Assembly: GCF_000702945.1 (NCBI RefSeq)
Contig: NZ_JNLE01000005.1
Coordinates: forward strand, 868,001 to 932,000
Length of the DNA stretch: 64,000 nt
Direction of reading: 5' to 3'
Source: Clostridium sp. KNHs205
GTDB taxonomy: Bacteria; Bacillota; Clostridia; Lachnospirales; Lachnospiraceae
Made by a program: the position numbers and the translations under genes. The notes below the pieces were generated by a model. The model did not search any database and was not told the origin of the DNA. It saw only the letters and a program-made list of their open reading frames with translations. Shown in pieces: positions 36,659-46,377 of this stretch (within the stretch, counting starts at the first letter, position 1; each line of letters opens with the position of its first letter).

Positions 36659-37936
36659 TCATGACCGCAGACTATCTATAAATTCATTATTTATGGCACT
36701 AACTGTTTTATTAAAAATTACCTTGGAAGTAACTTTCCCGATAGTTTCGAGATAATCTGCGCCTGAAAGATACTTTGCACGTTTAAAAATAAGTTCTTTC
36801 GCCAGATAAATACACCGTCTCTCTTCATATACCCGCTTTTGCTCATTTTCAATGGAGGTGATATCCTTAACCTTGGCTACACCAACAACTCTGCGTATCA
36901 GCTCAAGTCCTGCTGAACCTGCCGTGTTCTCCAGTACTTTCCTTAAATAATAGCTTCTAAAATCCGGGTTCCTTGCCATAACATCCGTTACATATAATTC
37001 ATACAATTGATTGAATTTATCTTTAAATAGATCAATTATATTTTTTATGGTATTTAGGCACCACCCGCAGAATTCATACCTTTTATTATTATCCTCTATT
37101 GTAGCATCACCATGACACCATGCAAAAAAAATATTAGCAATAATATTTCCTATATCAAATCCCATAGGTCCGTAAAATGTAAATTCCGGATCAAAAATAT
37201 ATGTATGGTCTTGATTAACAAAAATGGAGCCTGTATGTAAATCTCCATGAATCAATGCCTGGGCATTATTCATAAACTCATATTTTAACTTAGCCACTTC
37301 TGTATGCAGCCTCCTGTCATCATATATCTCCCGCTTAATAAAAGCATCGTTTCTGGGGAATATACTGTTACAGCCGGACAGATTAAGGTATGGCTCTGTA
37401 AAGACCAGATTTTCAGAAATCTCGCATAGCTCCGGATTCACATATTCACAAACCAAATTCTTTTTTTCTTTGTGATCCATTACCAAGTCTGAGGTTCTAA
37501 GTAAACAATTCGAGAGATAAGTTGTTATATGATCAGCAAAATGAGGATAGGTATTGTGCTCCAGTAATCCTGTCCTCATCATATCATGGTATTTCATATC
37601 TTCCATGACAATAATACACATAACCGGATCATATAAATATACTTTTGGAACAAATCCTTCTACTAAGTGGTTTTGCAGGCTTAGTATCCTGGCTTCTATC
37701 ATTCCGCGTTTTGTTGATATACCCAAATCCGGTTTAATTCTTGTTTCAGGTCCCGCCTGTTTCACTATAAAAGAATGATTTGTTTCTTCGTCAAATACAC
37801 GAAAAACATAATTTAAATTACCATCACCAATCTCTAAACAACGTAATACAGATGCTGATGGAAAGAAATCCAGTTTTTCTCTAATATATTCCGGTACATC
37901 CATCTCCGTCAATAAAAAATATGTATTAAAACGCAT
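36659..37936 (-). CDS. mtnK: S-methyl-5-thioribose kinase (MtnK)
   Basis: The ATG at 37936 (MRFNTYFLLTEMDV) is chosen because GAAGAGGGTGAGAG precedes it; the frame could extend to 37981. The product of about 425 residues is close to family length. It has LEIGDGNLNYVFRV (nucleotide loop), FIVKQAG, the kinase signature ALIHGDLHTGSIFV and metal-site DPEFTFYGPMGFDIGN. MtnK phosphorylates methylthioribose from the methionine salvage path, and known relatives also take 5-deoxyribose derived from radical-SAM by-product 5'-deoxyadenosine. Its place at the end of a cluster with nine radical-SAM genes fits by-product disposal (inference). It starts 25 bp after panD. Confidence 0.9.
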   Translation of the reverse strand: MRFNTYFLLTEMDVPEYIREKLDFFPSASVLRCLEIGDGNLNYVFRVFDEETNHSFIVKQAGPETRIKPDLGISTKRGMIEARILSLQNHLVEGFVPKVYLYDPVMCIIVMEDMKYHDMMRTGLLEHNTYPHFADHITTYLSNCLLRTSDLVMDHKEKKNLVCEYVNPELCEISENLVFTEPYLNLSGCNSIFPRNDAFIKREIYDDRRLHTEVAKLKYEFMNNAQALIHGDLHTGSIFVNQDHTYIFDPEFTFYGPMGFDIGNIIANIFFAWCHGDATIEDNNKRYEFCGWCLNTIKNIIDLFKDKFNQLYELYVTDVMARNPDFRSYYLRKVLENTAGSAGLELIRRVVGVAKVKDITSIENEQKRVYEERRCIYLAKELIFKRAKYLSGADYLETIGKVTSKVIFNKTVSAINNEFIDSLRS

Positions 37937-37961
37937 TCTCTCACCCTCTTCATTGAATTGT

Positions 37962-38348
37962 TTATATTTCACAGTCACCATGTATTTCTTTGTTCTCTAT
38001 TTGAATCATTTCATTTTTTTTATTCACCATGACAATTTTGGGTACATATTTTTTCGCTTCAATATCCTCCATTAAACAGTAGGTCATTATGATGACACGG
38101 TCTCCATTTACAGCCAAACGGGCTGCTGCTCCATTGAGCCCAATAATCCCGCTGCCGGTCTTTCCTTCAATTACATAGGTTTCAAACCGGTTTCCGTTAT
38201 CTATATTTACAACCTGGACCTTTTCATATTCATTGATATCAGCGGCCTGCATCAGAGCCTTATCGATAGTAATACTTCCAACATAGTTAAGTTCCGCTGA
38301 TGTAACTATTGCACGGTGAATCTTACTTTTTAACATAAATATCTGCAT
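37962..38348 (-). CDS. panD: Aspartate 1-decarboxylase (PanD)
   Basis: The third Met of the frame (38348) is best placed after GGAGG; product about 128 residues, normal for PanD. It has [16 protein letters not shown], the self-cleavage site YVGSITID whose Ser becomes the pyruvoyl cofactor, and [25 protein letters not shown]. PanD converts aspartate to beta-alanine. Its start overlaps the NRPS stop, so it is translationally coupled to it. In this setting the beta-alanine may be a building block or may feed phosphopantetheine synthesis. panB and panC are absent, which favours a dedicated role. Confidence 0.93.
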   Translation of the reverse strand: MQIFMLKSKIHRAIVTSAELNYVGSITIDKALMQAADINEYEKVQVVNIDNGNRFETYVIEGKTGSGIIGLNGAAARLAVNGDRVIIMTYCLMEDIEAKKYVPKIVMVNKKNEMIQIENKEIHGDCEI

Positions 38349-41300
38349 ATGCATCCTCCAATTGCTTAATGGTATAGCTGCTGTTCCTTAGAACTACATC
38401 TACAATCCAGCAATATTTATCTGCCAACAACTGTATCTTTTTACGCGAATAGAACTCCTCCCTATACAATATTTCAAAATGAATGTTATCCTGCTTTGAA
38501 GTTCCTACCATGGAAAACGGTAGAAGTTCAGGGTTCTTACTATAATCATGGAGCAGGATTTCTTGTTTCCCATTATCAAAAACTAATAAATACTCTTGCA
38601 TATAGTTAAAAGCAATTTCAAAAAAAGAGCCTTTACATAAATCCTCAAAATCCATATACTCCATAATGTTTCCTACATCAATTCCTCCATATCTTAAAAC
38701 CCAGATAAATTTTTCTTTTTGCTGCAGAAGGTATTCTTCAATGGTTAATGACTCTTGCAGCCGGAACCGAAAAGGTATAGTATCCGTAAAAAGCCCCAAA
38801 AGACGCTGCTCTACTGCCTTCTTATCCCGCCCCATTGAATAAGTCCCTATAATAAAATCCTGTTTTTTCTCCTCACAATATACCAACAGAGCCAGAGCAA
38901 TAAAAAACAGGTGGTATTCTGTAATTCCCATTCGGTTGCATAATACCTTGACTTCATTTTTATTGGCTATTTGAAAAAGGATAGAATCTACTCTTTTCGT
39001 CTGCTGGTAATCTTCCCGGTCCGGCTGGAATTTAACTGAACCCGGTCGGTTCCTTAACTGTTTTCTCCAAAAGGAAATGCTCTCGTTTTCCTTTTTTTGA
39101 TTTTTATTTAAAAAATATTCCTTTTCGCTAAATGGTTTCCCTATACTCTTATCATCATAATAAAGGGAACATAATTCCTTCACCAGAATCCGGATGGATA
39201 CATAATCCACTATCAGATGATGAATATTCAATAGAATAATCTGACGCCTATTTTCATCCTCAAAAAGTACCATCTGATACAATTCAGGAGACAGGACGTC
39301 AAAATCTTTTACATAATCTTCAATGCAAACAGAGTCTATATTATCTACATATTCCTGCTGTACCTTATAAGCCTTGTACTCATCTACAAGGATTATATAA
39401 GAATTTTCCTGCTTATTAAAATGTGCTCTTAGCATTTCATGATTCTGCAGCACCTGGTTAAATGCCTTCTGCAATCGTTTATAATCCATCGTACAGCTTA
39501 ATTCCAATGTATAAACCATGTTGTATAATGGAAGGGGTCCTCTTTCGTTATTTCTTCCTGATCTGCTTTTCAGTTCTTCTTTTATTAAGATTTTTTGAAA
39601 AGAATTTGCCACCCATTTATGATTGCTGTCCATCTTCTTAGGAGGCTCCAGCTTATTATTATGTATATGCTGTGTCAGCAGCCCCGCCAAATAACCGAGG
39701 TTGTGTTGTCCTACCAGCTCGTGTAATTCCAAAGCTACATTCCATTCCTCTTCTAATAAAATATTCAATTCAAAGGCAGTCAGGGAATCTCCCCCCAGAT
39801 TTACAAACTGGTCTTCATATGTAACTACTCTTAACCCAAGTACTTTAGCGCAACACTCCAATAATTTAGTTCCAACCTGCCGGTCTATAACCATTTCATT
39901 TTCACCTGGCACAATACACTGTACTCCAGTATGGAAATCCGGTAAATTATGCTTGTCCAGCTTACCATTGACATTGTAAGTAAATGAGTCAATCTGAATA
40001 TAATAAGTTGGAACCATATAATACGGTAGCTGCTTTCTCAGTCTATGATCTATCGCAGCAACAGTAATTGTATCCTGCACGGTATAATAGGCCACCAGGC
40101 AGTCTGTTCCATTATCCTGGACCAGTAGAACCTTTGCTTTTAGAACCTTTGAGATTTGCTCCATTGTATACTCTATCTCTGCTAATTCTATACGAAAACC
40201 ACGTATTTTAATTTGATCATCTATGCGTCCGTGGCATTCAATATTTCCATCCTGTCTTATACAGGCTAAATCACCACTTTTATAAAGACGTTCACCTCGA
40301 TTTTGTGGATTCCTAAGAAAGCTTTGTTCATTTAGCTGTGGCTGATTAAGATAACCTTCCTGAGAAACCCCGATACCTCCTATATATAACTCACCTGTCT
40401 CATAATATTCACATGGAGTCAAATTGTCTTTCAATACATAAAGCTGAAAGTTTTTTAAGGCTCTGCCTATGGGGATATTTTTCCCTTTTGCAATATCCTC
40501 CCGGGTTATTTCATGATAAGCACAATAGACACATATTTCTGACGGACCATAGTAGTTAAAGATTCTGGTTTCGCCCCCTTTTGCCTCCATAACGCGTTTT
40601 GCCAGAGCGGAGGTAATCGGTTCTCCTACACTTACAATAATATGGGGGTAAGCAGGCATATCCAGGTGTTTTTCGTAATAGGACACCTGTAATTCTAATC
40701 TTGTCGGCGTGAAATCACAGCAATAGATATCATTTTGCTGAAAGAAATCCGTTAACAATCTGAGTGAAAATTTAGCTTCATCCGGCACCAGAACCAGCTC
40801 ATTTCCATATAAAAGTGATGTATACATCTGCCCCACTGATACATCAAATACAAAGGGAGAAATCATTCCAATCCTTTTCTTTCCCTGTTCACACTGCAAT
40901 TGAATACTCATCTCCGCAGACAGGTTAAGAACAGCCTTGTCCTCAATTCTCATTCCTTTTGGTTTTCCGGTGGAACCCGAAGTATAAATTATATAGGGAT
41001 ACCGTGCCGGGAGAAGTTCTGAAACCATTATGGCAGAATCCAGAGTATTATCCTGGCTGTCATAAATTCTTCTTCCCATCGCTTCCAGCTCAGCAAACTT
41101 TAGGATCTGTGCATTCACATCTCCTTCTTTCTCATCTGCTATTACAAAATGGGCATCACTGTCTTCCAGCATTATTTGAATTCTTGAAGCAGGATATATC
41201 TTATCCAAAGGTAGATAGGTACAGCCTGCTTTTAAAATGGCAAGAATACTAATGACATATTGGGCAGACTTCTCCAGATAGATTCCAATTACCATCCCAG

Positions 41301-41451
41301 GTCTGGTATAGGAGCGCAAAGAAGCCGCCACCTGGTCGGTTATTGTATTAAGTTCCTTATAGGTATAAGATTTATCCTTGTACGTCAATGCCTTCTCAGC
41401 TGCAAACTGGCCGGCAATGCTGCAAAATCTGTTTATGATATTATTATTCAT
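38323..41451 (-). CDS. Single-module non-ribosomal peptide synthetase, A-PCP-C
   Basis: The 1042-residue protein has an adenylation domain (1-505: [10 protein letters not shown] at 157-166, NYYGPSE at 299-305, NVNGKLDK with Lys497), a carrier domain (phosphopantetheine Ser556 in [10 protein letters not shown]) and a condensation domain (about 615-1042, HHLIVDYVS at 744-752 with both catalytic His). There is no thioesterase, reductase or epimerase. The order A-PCP-C means the C domain would join the loaded residue to a downstream amine. By-eye alignment to GrsA keeps the Asp that binds an alpha-amino group (VFDVSVGQ), so an alpha-amino acid is likelier than beta-alanine. It follows the nucleotidyltransferase gene by 9 bp. 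Confidence 0.93.
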   Translation of the reverse strand: MNNNIINRFCSIAGQFAAEKALTYKDKSYTYKELNTITDQVAASLRSYTRPGMVIGIYLEKSAQYVISILAILKAGCTYLPLDKIYPASRIQIMLEDSDAHFVIADEKEGDVNAQILKFAELEAMGRRIYDSQDNTLDSAIMVSELLPARYPYIIYTSGSTGKPKGMRIEDKAVLNLSAEMSIQLQCEQGKKRIGMISPFVFDVSVGQMYTSLLYGNELVLVPDEAKFSLRLLTDFFQQNDIYCCDFTPTRLELQVSYYEKHLDMPAYPHIIVSVGEPITSALAKRVMEAKGGETRIFNYYGPSEICVYCAYHEITREDIAKGKNIPIGRALKNFQLYVLKDNLTPCEYYETGELYIGGIGVSQEGYLNQPQLNEQSFLRNPQNRGERLYKSGDLACIRQDGNIECHGRIDDQIKIRGFRIELAEIEYTMEQISKVLKAKVLLVQDNGTDCLVAYYTVQDTITVAAIDHRLRKQLPYYMVPTYYIQIDSFTYNVNGKLDKHNLPDFHTGVQCIVPGENEMVIDRQVGTKLLECCAKVLGLRVVTYEDQFVNLGGDSLTAFELNILLEEEWNVALELHELVGQHNLGYLAGLLTQHIHNNKLEPPKKMDSNHKWVANSFQKILIKEELKSRSGRNNERGPLPLYNMVYTLELSCTMDYKRLQKAFNQVLQNHEMLRAHFNKQENSYIILVDEYKAYKVQQEYVDNIDSVCIEDYVKDFDVLSPELYQMVLFEDENRRQIILLNIHHLIVDYVSIRILVKELCSLYYDDKSIGKPFSEKEYFLNKNQKKENESISFWRKQLRNRPGSVKFQPDREDYQQTKRVDSILFQIANKNEVKVLCNRMGITEYHLFFIALALLVYCEEKKQDFIIGTYSMGRDKKAVEQRLLGLFTDTIPFRFRLQESLTIEEYLLQQKEKFIWVLRYGGIDVGNIMEYMDFEDLCKGSFFEIAFNYMQEYLLVFDNGKQEILLHDYSKNPELLPFSMVGTSKQDNIHFEILYREEFYSRKKIQLLADKYCWIVDVVLRNSSYTIKQLEDAYADIYVKK

Positions 41452-41460
41452 CCTAATCCT

Positions 41461-42273
41461 TTACATAACTATATTATGGCCTGTTTTACTGCCATATTGA
41501 TTCCACAACAAAGTTGCATCCTGAACACATGAGATATCAATACATTTTCCAGCTTCAAAGAAATATGCATTAACATTAAGATTCTCTTCAATGGCCTTTA
41601 CCATAATATCGTATATTTTTAACTCGTGATTTTTCACGGTATGGCTCTTTCGATAAAGCTCAACCTCCCGCATCAGTAAATCCAGAAATGAGTCTTCCCA
41701 GATCAATACATTCCAGGTATTATTTTCCGAGGGGTTATCCGGCTTATCTTCCAGCCGGATAATTTTATGGTTTTTATCTATCATGACTGGCCCAAGATTT
41801 TTCGAGTTATCCGTAGGGAACACTCCAAGGGTCAGGTCCGACTTTTTTTCACAGTGAAATTCATATAGTTCTTCAAAGCAATTTAACGGGTAGACAATTG
41901 TATCCGGAAACTTCATAAAAATCGTATGCCCTCTTATAAAGGGTTCTGCTGCAGCAATTCCCAGAGGCAAACCATACTCAGTATCCAGATGCTTTTGCAT
42001 AACAAAGGAAAATTTCATATCAGAAGATGGTCCGCCAATATCCGATAATATTTTCATCAGTATTTCTTTATCAAAATTTATGGTACATACCACATTTTTA
42101 ATTCCACCGCTATGTAATACGTTCACTGCATTTTCTATTAAAAGATTTACTTCATTCTCCTGCCCTTCATTCTGAATTAAAACAGGGAGTAACTCCTTTA
42201 TCAGCTTGAATGGCTTCATCCTCATTCCTTTACCGCCAGCCGGAATAAATCCCATAACGTTTTTCATATGCAT
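41461..42273 (-). CDS. RmlA/GlmU-like sugar-nucleotidyltransferase
   Basis: The 270-residue protein opens with the nucleotide-binding loop MGFIPAGGKGMRMKPFKLIKELLPV, the classic G-G-x-G-x-R-x-x-P ... K-E-L-L-P-V pattern of sugar-1-phosphate nucleotidylyltransferases, and has FMKFPDTIVYPLNCF (metal-binding D) and LGVFPTDNSKNLGPVMID. It probably makes an NDP-sugar, or another NDP-linked building block, for the two glycosyltransferase-like proteins of the cluster. No downstream dehydratase or epimerase genes are present in the window, so the sugar may be simple or shared with central metabolism. Confidence 0.85.
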   Translation of the reverse strand: MHMKNVMGFIPAGGKGMRMKPFKLIKELLPVLIQNEGQENEVNLLIENAVNVLHSGGIKNVVCTINFDKEILMKILSDIGGPSSDMKFSFVMQKHLDTEYGLPLGIAAAEPFIRGHTIFMKFPDTIVYPLNCFEELYEFHCEKKSDLTLGVFPTDNSKNLGPVMIDKNHKIIRLEDKPDNPSENNTWNVLIWEDSFLDLLMREVELYRKSHTVKNHELKIYDIMVKAIEENLNVNAYFFEAGKCIDISCVQDATLLWNQYGSKTGHNIVM

Positions 42274-42314
42274 CTGCCTCTCAAATTTCTTCTAATATAC
42301 AAAAACCTCAATAA

Positions 42315-43004
42315 TTAATATCTTTTCTTTCCAATGAAAGCGATGATACCGGATAGCCCTAATAACCATATAACCAGCATTATGGATTCTCTCCATAAAA
42401 TCCCCTGTGAATTACTTAACCCATTCATAATCTCTACAACTTCCACACTGGGCAAAATTACAAATATGGAATAGGTCCATTGAGGTAAGGAGGGATAAAC
42501 CGAAACAATCAGGAATAATAAAACCATGACAACTGCGCTTACTGCCGAACCCGTTTTAGAGGAACTGATGAGTAATCCAATAATAGCACCAATCTCAATA
42601 AATACGATACCTCCCACCAGCATCGGTACAAGTAATTTTAACAATGTCAGCTGGATTCCCTCATTAATTATGTAAACAAGACTCTGAGAAAATAATGAAG
42701 CAGCTAAGATTGGAATACACTTAGACATCAATATCTGACGGAAATTTAAAGGGGTACATAACAGTGCATCAAAGGTTTTGGATTCTCTTTCTTCAATCAA
42801 ATTAGGTCCTGTCAGCATAATACCCACCATAACCTGAGCAAATAAAATCCAAACACATAACAGTAAAAACTCAACTCCAGTTTCCCTCATGGCATAACCA
42901 ATGATTTTTGACATGAAGATAGGCAGTATTACAACCGCTAAAATTGCTGGATTTAAAACAAGCTCCTTTAATTCATTTCGTGTCTGTTTTAATATAATCG
43001 TCAA
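42315..43004 (-). CDS. ABC-2 type permease subunit
   Basis: The 229-residue protein has six hydrophobic segments and the typical ABC-2 features IMLTGPNLIEERESKTFDALLCTPLNFRQI near residues 60-90 and a polar C-terminus. It overlaps the ATPase gene by 4 bp (ATGA), so the two form one exporter, probably for the cluster product or as self-protection. Confidence 0.88.
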   Translation of the reverse strand: MTIILKQTRNELKELVLNPAILAVVILPIFMSKIIGYAMRETGVEFLLLCVWILFAQVMVGIMLTGPNLIEERESKTFDALLCTPLNFRQILMSKCIPILAASLFSQSLVYIINEGIQLTLLKLLVPMLVGGIVFIEIGAIIGLLISSSKTGSAVSAVVMVLLFLIVSVYPSLPQWTYSIFVILPSVEVVEIMNGLSNSQGILWRESIMLVIWLLGLSGIIAFIGKKRY

Positions 43005-43732
43005 CTTAACTCACCTCCTGTTATCTCACTATATATGTCTGCAAGTGTCACATTCTCATCTGCTTTCAGCGTCCGATATTCCTGAATGATTTCCTCCAGT
43101 CCACCATGTTTAGCCAATTTTCCTTTATACATAATACCTATGGAATGGCATAACCGTTCTACTTCATTCATATCATGGGTCGTTATAACAATTGTTGTGC
43201 CTTCCCGGTTGAGGTTTTGAACATATTTTCTTATTAATTCCTGCGTATTGGGATCTAATCCGCTGGTTGGTTCATCAAGGAATAATACTTTTGGTCTATG
43301 CAATACAGCCCTTGCGATAATTACTCTCTGCTTCCAGCCTTTTGATAAACTTTCTACTTTGATATCCCGTTTATCCGTTAATTGCAAGTCCTCCATTACT
43401 TCCTGAATTCGAGCCTCCTTGACACCATAAATATCAGCAAAATTTTTCAGATTGCCTTTTATGGAAGATTTCCGATAAAGATTGGGCAGCTCAAATACAA
43501 CTCCGATTTGCTGATGCAATTCCTTTTTGTCTTTTATTACATTAAGTCCATTAATTGTAATCTCACCTGAGGTAGGCTGTAATAATGAGATCATCATTCG
43601 TAACGTGGTAGTCTTTCCCGCACCATTTGGCCCGATTAAACCAAATATTTCACCCTCTTTAATGGTATAGGAAACATCATCAACCGCGACGGTCTTTTTG
43701 AAGCTTTTTGTTACTTGTTTTACTTCTATCAT
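43001..43732 (-). CDS. ABC transporter ATPase subunit
   Basis: The 243-residue protein has Walker A GPNGAGKTTT (about 34-43), Q-loop VVFELPNLY, signature LSKGWKQRV (variant of LSGGQ, as in CcmA/drug-export ATPases), Walker B VLFLDEPTSGLD and switch His in VITTHDMNE. It powers the ABC-2 permease encoded next. Confidence 0.95.
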   Translation of the reverse strand: MIEVKQVTKSFKKTVAVDDVSYTIKEGEIFGLIGPNGAGKTTTLRMMISLLQPTSGEITINGLNVIKDKKELHQQIGVVFELPNLYRKSSIKGNLKNFADIYGVKEARIQEVMEDLQLTDKRDIKVESLSKGWKQRVIIARAVLHRPKVLFLDEPTSGLDPNTQELIRKYVQNLNREGTTIVITTHDMNEVERLCHSIGIMYKGKLAKHGGLEEIIQEYRTLKADENVTLADIYSEITGGELS

Positions 43733-43787
43733 AAGCTAATCCTGCTCCTTTCACAGTAAACGATATCATGGCTCATACCACATAATT

Positions 43788-45476
43788 CTACAAATCCTTT
43801 AAGTCCTTTAAGTCATTCAGCCCTAAATACCCTTTGTTAGCATAATAAAGCATCTCATTCATTACTTTACCTAACAGTAATTTTCTGATTCTCTGTATTC
43901 TCTTTTCTGTTTCCTGAAATATAGCGTTACCATCACGCCCACTGATTTCGGAATAGCTGTATACTCTCATGGTATTATTATAATTTCCGGGATTCTCGCC
44001 GTGTGCTAACAAGGCTTTGTCTTGTTTTATGATCTCATCAAGGTCTTTTTCTTTTTTTATCGATATATTATACTTTTCAGGATAGCGGTACATAATACTT
44101 CCCGGCATGGGTATGTAATGATTGGTTGTAAAAAAACTGATGTTTTTTAAGTTCCTTTTAATATATTGATAACTTTCTTCAAAATATTCCTGGGTTTCAC
44201 CGGGCATACCAATTATTACTTCCAGCTCTGCCCATATACCAATCTGGCTGCACCACTCAAGCACCTGCTCGGCATATGACAAATCGATTTTTTTATTAAT
44301 CAATCTGACCATATCAGTGCTTCCGCTTTCCATACCAAAAACTAACTTTCTGCAGCCAGCCCGGTACATAAGCTCCAGCAGCTCTCTGTCCGTATTATCA
44401 AAGCGGGCACAATCCGACCAATATATCCCCATATGTTCTTCTAGCAAAGCTTCACAAAAACTCCTGACATACCTTTTAGATAAATTGATTGCATTGTTGA
44501 TAAAATAAAAATACGGTGACTGATACTTCTCTTTTAATTGTTTTATTTCATCTACCACCTGTGGAATCGTGCCAATCACAGGCCTCGGAGCCTCCGGATC
44601 ACTTTCTGTACAAAAACTGCAATTATAAGGGCAATTATAGTTAAAAATGTAAGGTATGATAAGATATGGCTCATATCCGTCACCTGATTGATGCTTTGTG
44701 AGTTTATTTGTAAAAGCAAAAGGATAGCGATACAGTGCTACCATTGTTTCCTCATATGCCTCTTTTTTTATATAATTGACGTAATCTTTTGTTATCAGCC
44801 CATCAAAATCCGGCATAACAATTTTGCGGAGAGAAAATTTATTAAATACCAGGTCCTTATTCTGATTAACGTAACATAAGCCGTCAATTAATCTTATACC
44901 ATCATCTTTCAGGGTCCTTCCGGCCCGTAACCCCTGAATCAGCTTTGTGAGGGATTCTTCTCCCGGCCCGGCGATAATATACCCAAGATAACTGTAAAGG
45001 TACCAGAAAAACTCATTGTAAGTCGGCTGATAGTTAACATAGGTAGTAAGGTTAAATCCTCCAAAAATCAACGTTTTATTAAAATATTTCTTAATATAAG
45101 CTCCCAGTATCATGGCAAAAAATATCTGGAGGAAGGAAAGACTCGGACCAATGGATATGCCTATAATGTCATAGTCATCCCAATCCACCCCCTTAAGAAT
45201 ATCTTTTGCAAAGCTTTCATACATATCATTTCTGCCGTTTATTACATAATCATATACCGAATCCTTCTCGTAAAACCGGGCTAATTTATCAATATCACCT
45301 TTCCCATAGATTTCACTAATCCGGGGACTGAGGTCAACCATATCCAACGGAATATCATGGCTTCGGAGATATCCTGCAATAATTCCTAATGACAGCGGAA
45401 GAAGCTTTGCTCCAACCATCCCTATGACAGGCGCCTCACTTGGTATTTGAATTAAACAAAACTTTTTATTTTCCAT
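43788..45476 (-). CDS. B12-binding-domain radical SAM enzyme 1
   Basis: The ATG at 45476 (MENKKFCLIQIPSEAP) is taken; the frame upstream to 45575 overlaps the previous gene and is not protein-like. The 562-residue product has an N-terminal Rossmann-like cobalamin-binding-type domain (LPLSLGIIAGYLRSHDIP, DIIGISIGPSLSF, GPGEESLTKLIQ) without an obvious DxHxxG motif, and a radical SAM core with NCPYNCSFC (Cys282, 286, 289). Such enzymes methylate or rearrange unactivated carbons using SAM and often cob(III)alamin. It is a clear paralogue of the 49608-51284 protein (shared SDCARF, CRKLVFG-E, IDL-A-QVL-WC, W--LEVIIG-P) and starts 10 bp after a radical-SAM gene. Confidence 0.92.
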   Translation of the reverse strand: MENKKFCLIQIPSEAPVIGMVGAKLLPLSLGIIAGYLRSHDIPLDMVDLSPRISEIYGKGDIDKLARFYEKDSVYDYVINGRNDMYESFAKDILKGVDWDDYDIIGISIGPSLSFLQIFFAMILGAYIKKYFNKTLIFGGFNLTTYVNYQPTYNEFFWYLYSYLGYIIAGPGEESLTKLIQGLRAGRTLKDDGIRLIDGLCYVNQNKDLVFNKFSLRKIVMPDFDGLITKDYVNYIKKEAYEETMVALYRYPFAFTNKLTKHQSGDGYEPYLIIPYIFNYNCPYNCSFCTESDPEAPRPVIGTIPQVVDEIKQLKEKYQSPYFYFINNAINLSKRYVRSFCEALLEEHMGIYWSDCARFDNTDRELLELMYRAGCRKLVFGMESGSTDMVRLINKKIDLSYAEQVLEWCSQIGIWAELEVIIGMPGETQEYFEESYQYIKRNLKNISFFTTNHYIPMPGSIMYRYPEKYNISIKKEKDLDEIIKQDKALLAHGENPGNYNNTMRVYSYSEISGRDGNAIFQETEKRIQRIRKLLLGKVMNEMLYYANKGYLGLNDLKDLKDL

Positions 45477-45486
45477 CGTACACCTA

Positions 45487-46377
45487 CTAAACATCCTTAT
45501 ATAAATCAACGATGCTTTTTTTATTGTGATACTGTATACAGGGGTTACAGTAAATACCGGATCTGAACTTCTCATAGGAATCCTTGTTCCACATTACCTG
45601 AAAGGTTTTCTGATACAGATTCCCAACCAAAGGCCTCTGACAAAAATAATCACAGCAGGGATATACATTCCCATTTTTCGAAACCACCGCAATCGGAGCA
45701 TTGTCATAGGCACATTTTATTTCAGTCGGTCCCTCATATTCGATACCGTTATATTGCAATGACTTTTTTATTTCTCTTAATACAGCCTTAATTTCTTCGG
45801 CATTATCTGCAATCCACTTTCCACTTCCAAAGGGGAAACCTACCTTAAAGCGCTTAACCCGGTATCGGATGGCTAAATTCTTTATTTCTTCAATACCGCT
45901 TATATTTTCTTTAACCAAAGTACAATTAATTGCCGTATTAACATTGTATTGCATTGCTTCTTCTAAATTTCTTAGCAGAATATCAAAACGGTAATTATCA
46001 CTGATTCTTTTCATTCCTTCTTCTGTTGCATCATCAACGGAAAAAGAGATGGCATCAATATTTCTCGTTTCATCGAGCTTATTGTAATCAATAGGTACTG
46101 ATCCATTGGTGACTAATACAATTTTCTTATTCTTAAAAATTTTTATCACTTCATAAAAATCCGAATGCAATAGAGATTCGCCCAGCCCGCACAAGCAAAC
46201 ATATTCAAAATCCTCAAATTTATCGGCCAGCTGAGCTATGTTGGAAAGAGGTAAATCCTCCGGTTTTTTTACCAGCTTTCTTGCCGAGCAATAAACACAA
46301 TGGAGATTGCATTTTGTTGTTATTTCAAATAATACCATATTGGGTGCATTACGATAATACATGCTCTTTTGCTCCAT
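45487..46377 (-). CDS. Radical SAM/SPASM-like enzyme, type A (copy 3)
   Basis: The 296-residue protein binds the radical-SAM cluster through TKCNLHCVYC (Cys23, 27, 30), has CGLGESLLHSDFYE as the GGE-like SAM motif and VLVTNGS. The C-terminal region has cysteines in YPCCDYFCQRPLVGNLY and GIYCNPC, typical of an auxiliary Fe-S (SPASM/twitch) site. It is closely similar in layout to the proteins at 53529-54437 and 57324-58220. A GGAGG site precedes the ATG, which lies within the end of the 727-residue gene (29-bp overlap). The substrate is unknown. Confidence 0.9.
   Translation of the reverse strand: MEQKSMYYRNAPNMVLFEITTKCNLHCVYCSARKLVKKPEDLPLSNIAQLADKFEDFEYVCLCGLGESLLHSDFYEVIKIFKNKKIVLVTNGSVPIDYNKLDETRNIDAISFSVDDATEEGMKRISDNYRFDILLRNLEEAMQYNVNTAINCTLVKENISGIEEIKNLAIRYRVKRFKVGFPFGSGKWIADNAEEIKAVLREIKKSLQYNGIEYEGPTEIKCAYDNAPIAVVSKNGNVYPCCDYFCQRPLVGNLYQKTFQVMWNKDSYEKFRSGIYCNPCIQYHNKKSIVDLYKDV

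Noticed and set aside
38323-41451. NRPS module activating beta-alanine supplied by PanD
   Set aside because: The alpha-amine-binding Asp (VFDVSVG) is kept, whereas beta-alanine-activating domains usually lack it. Not excluded, but not supported.
45477-45575. N-terminal extension of the B12-radical-SAM 1 protein
   Set aside because: The extension overlaps the previous gene, is not conserved in its paralogue, and a better start with a ribosome site exists at 45476.
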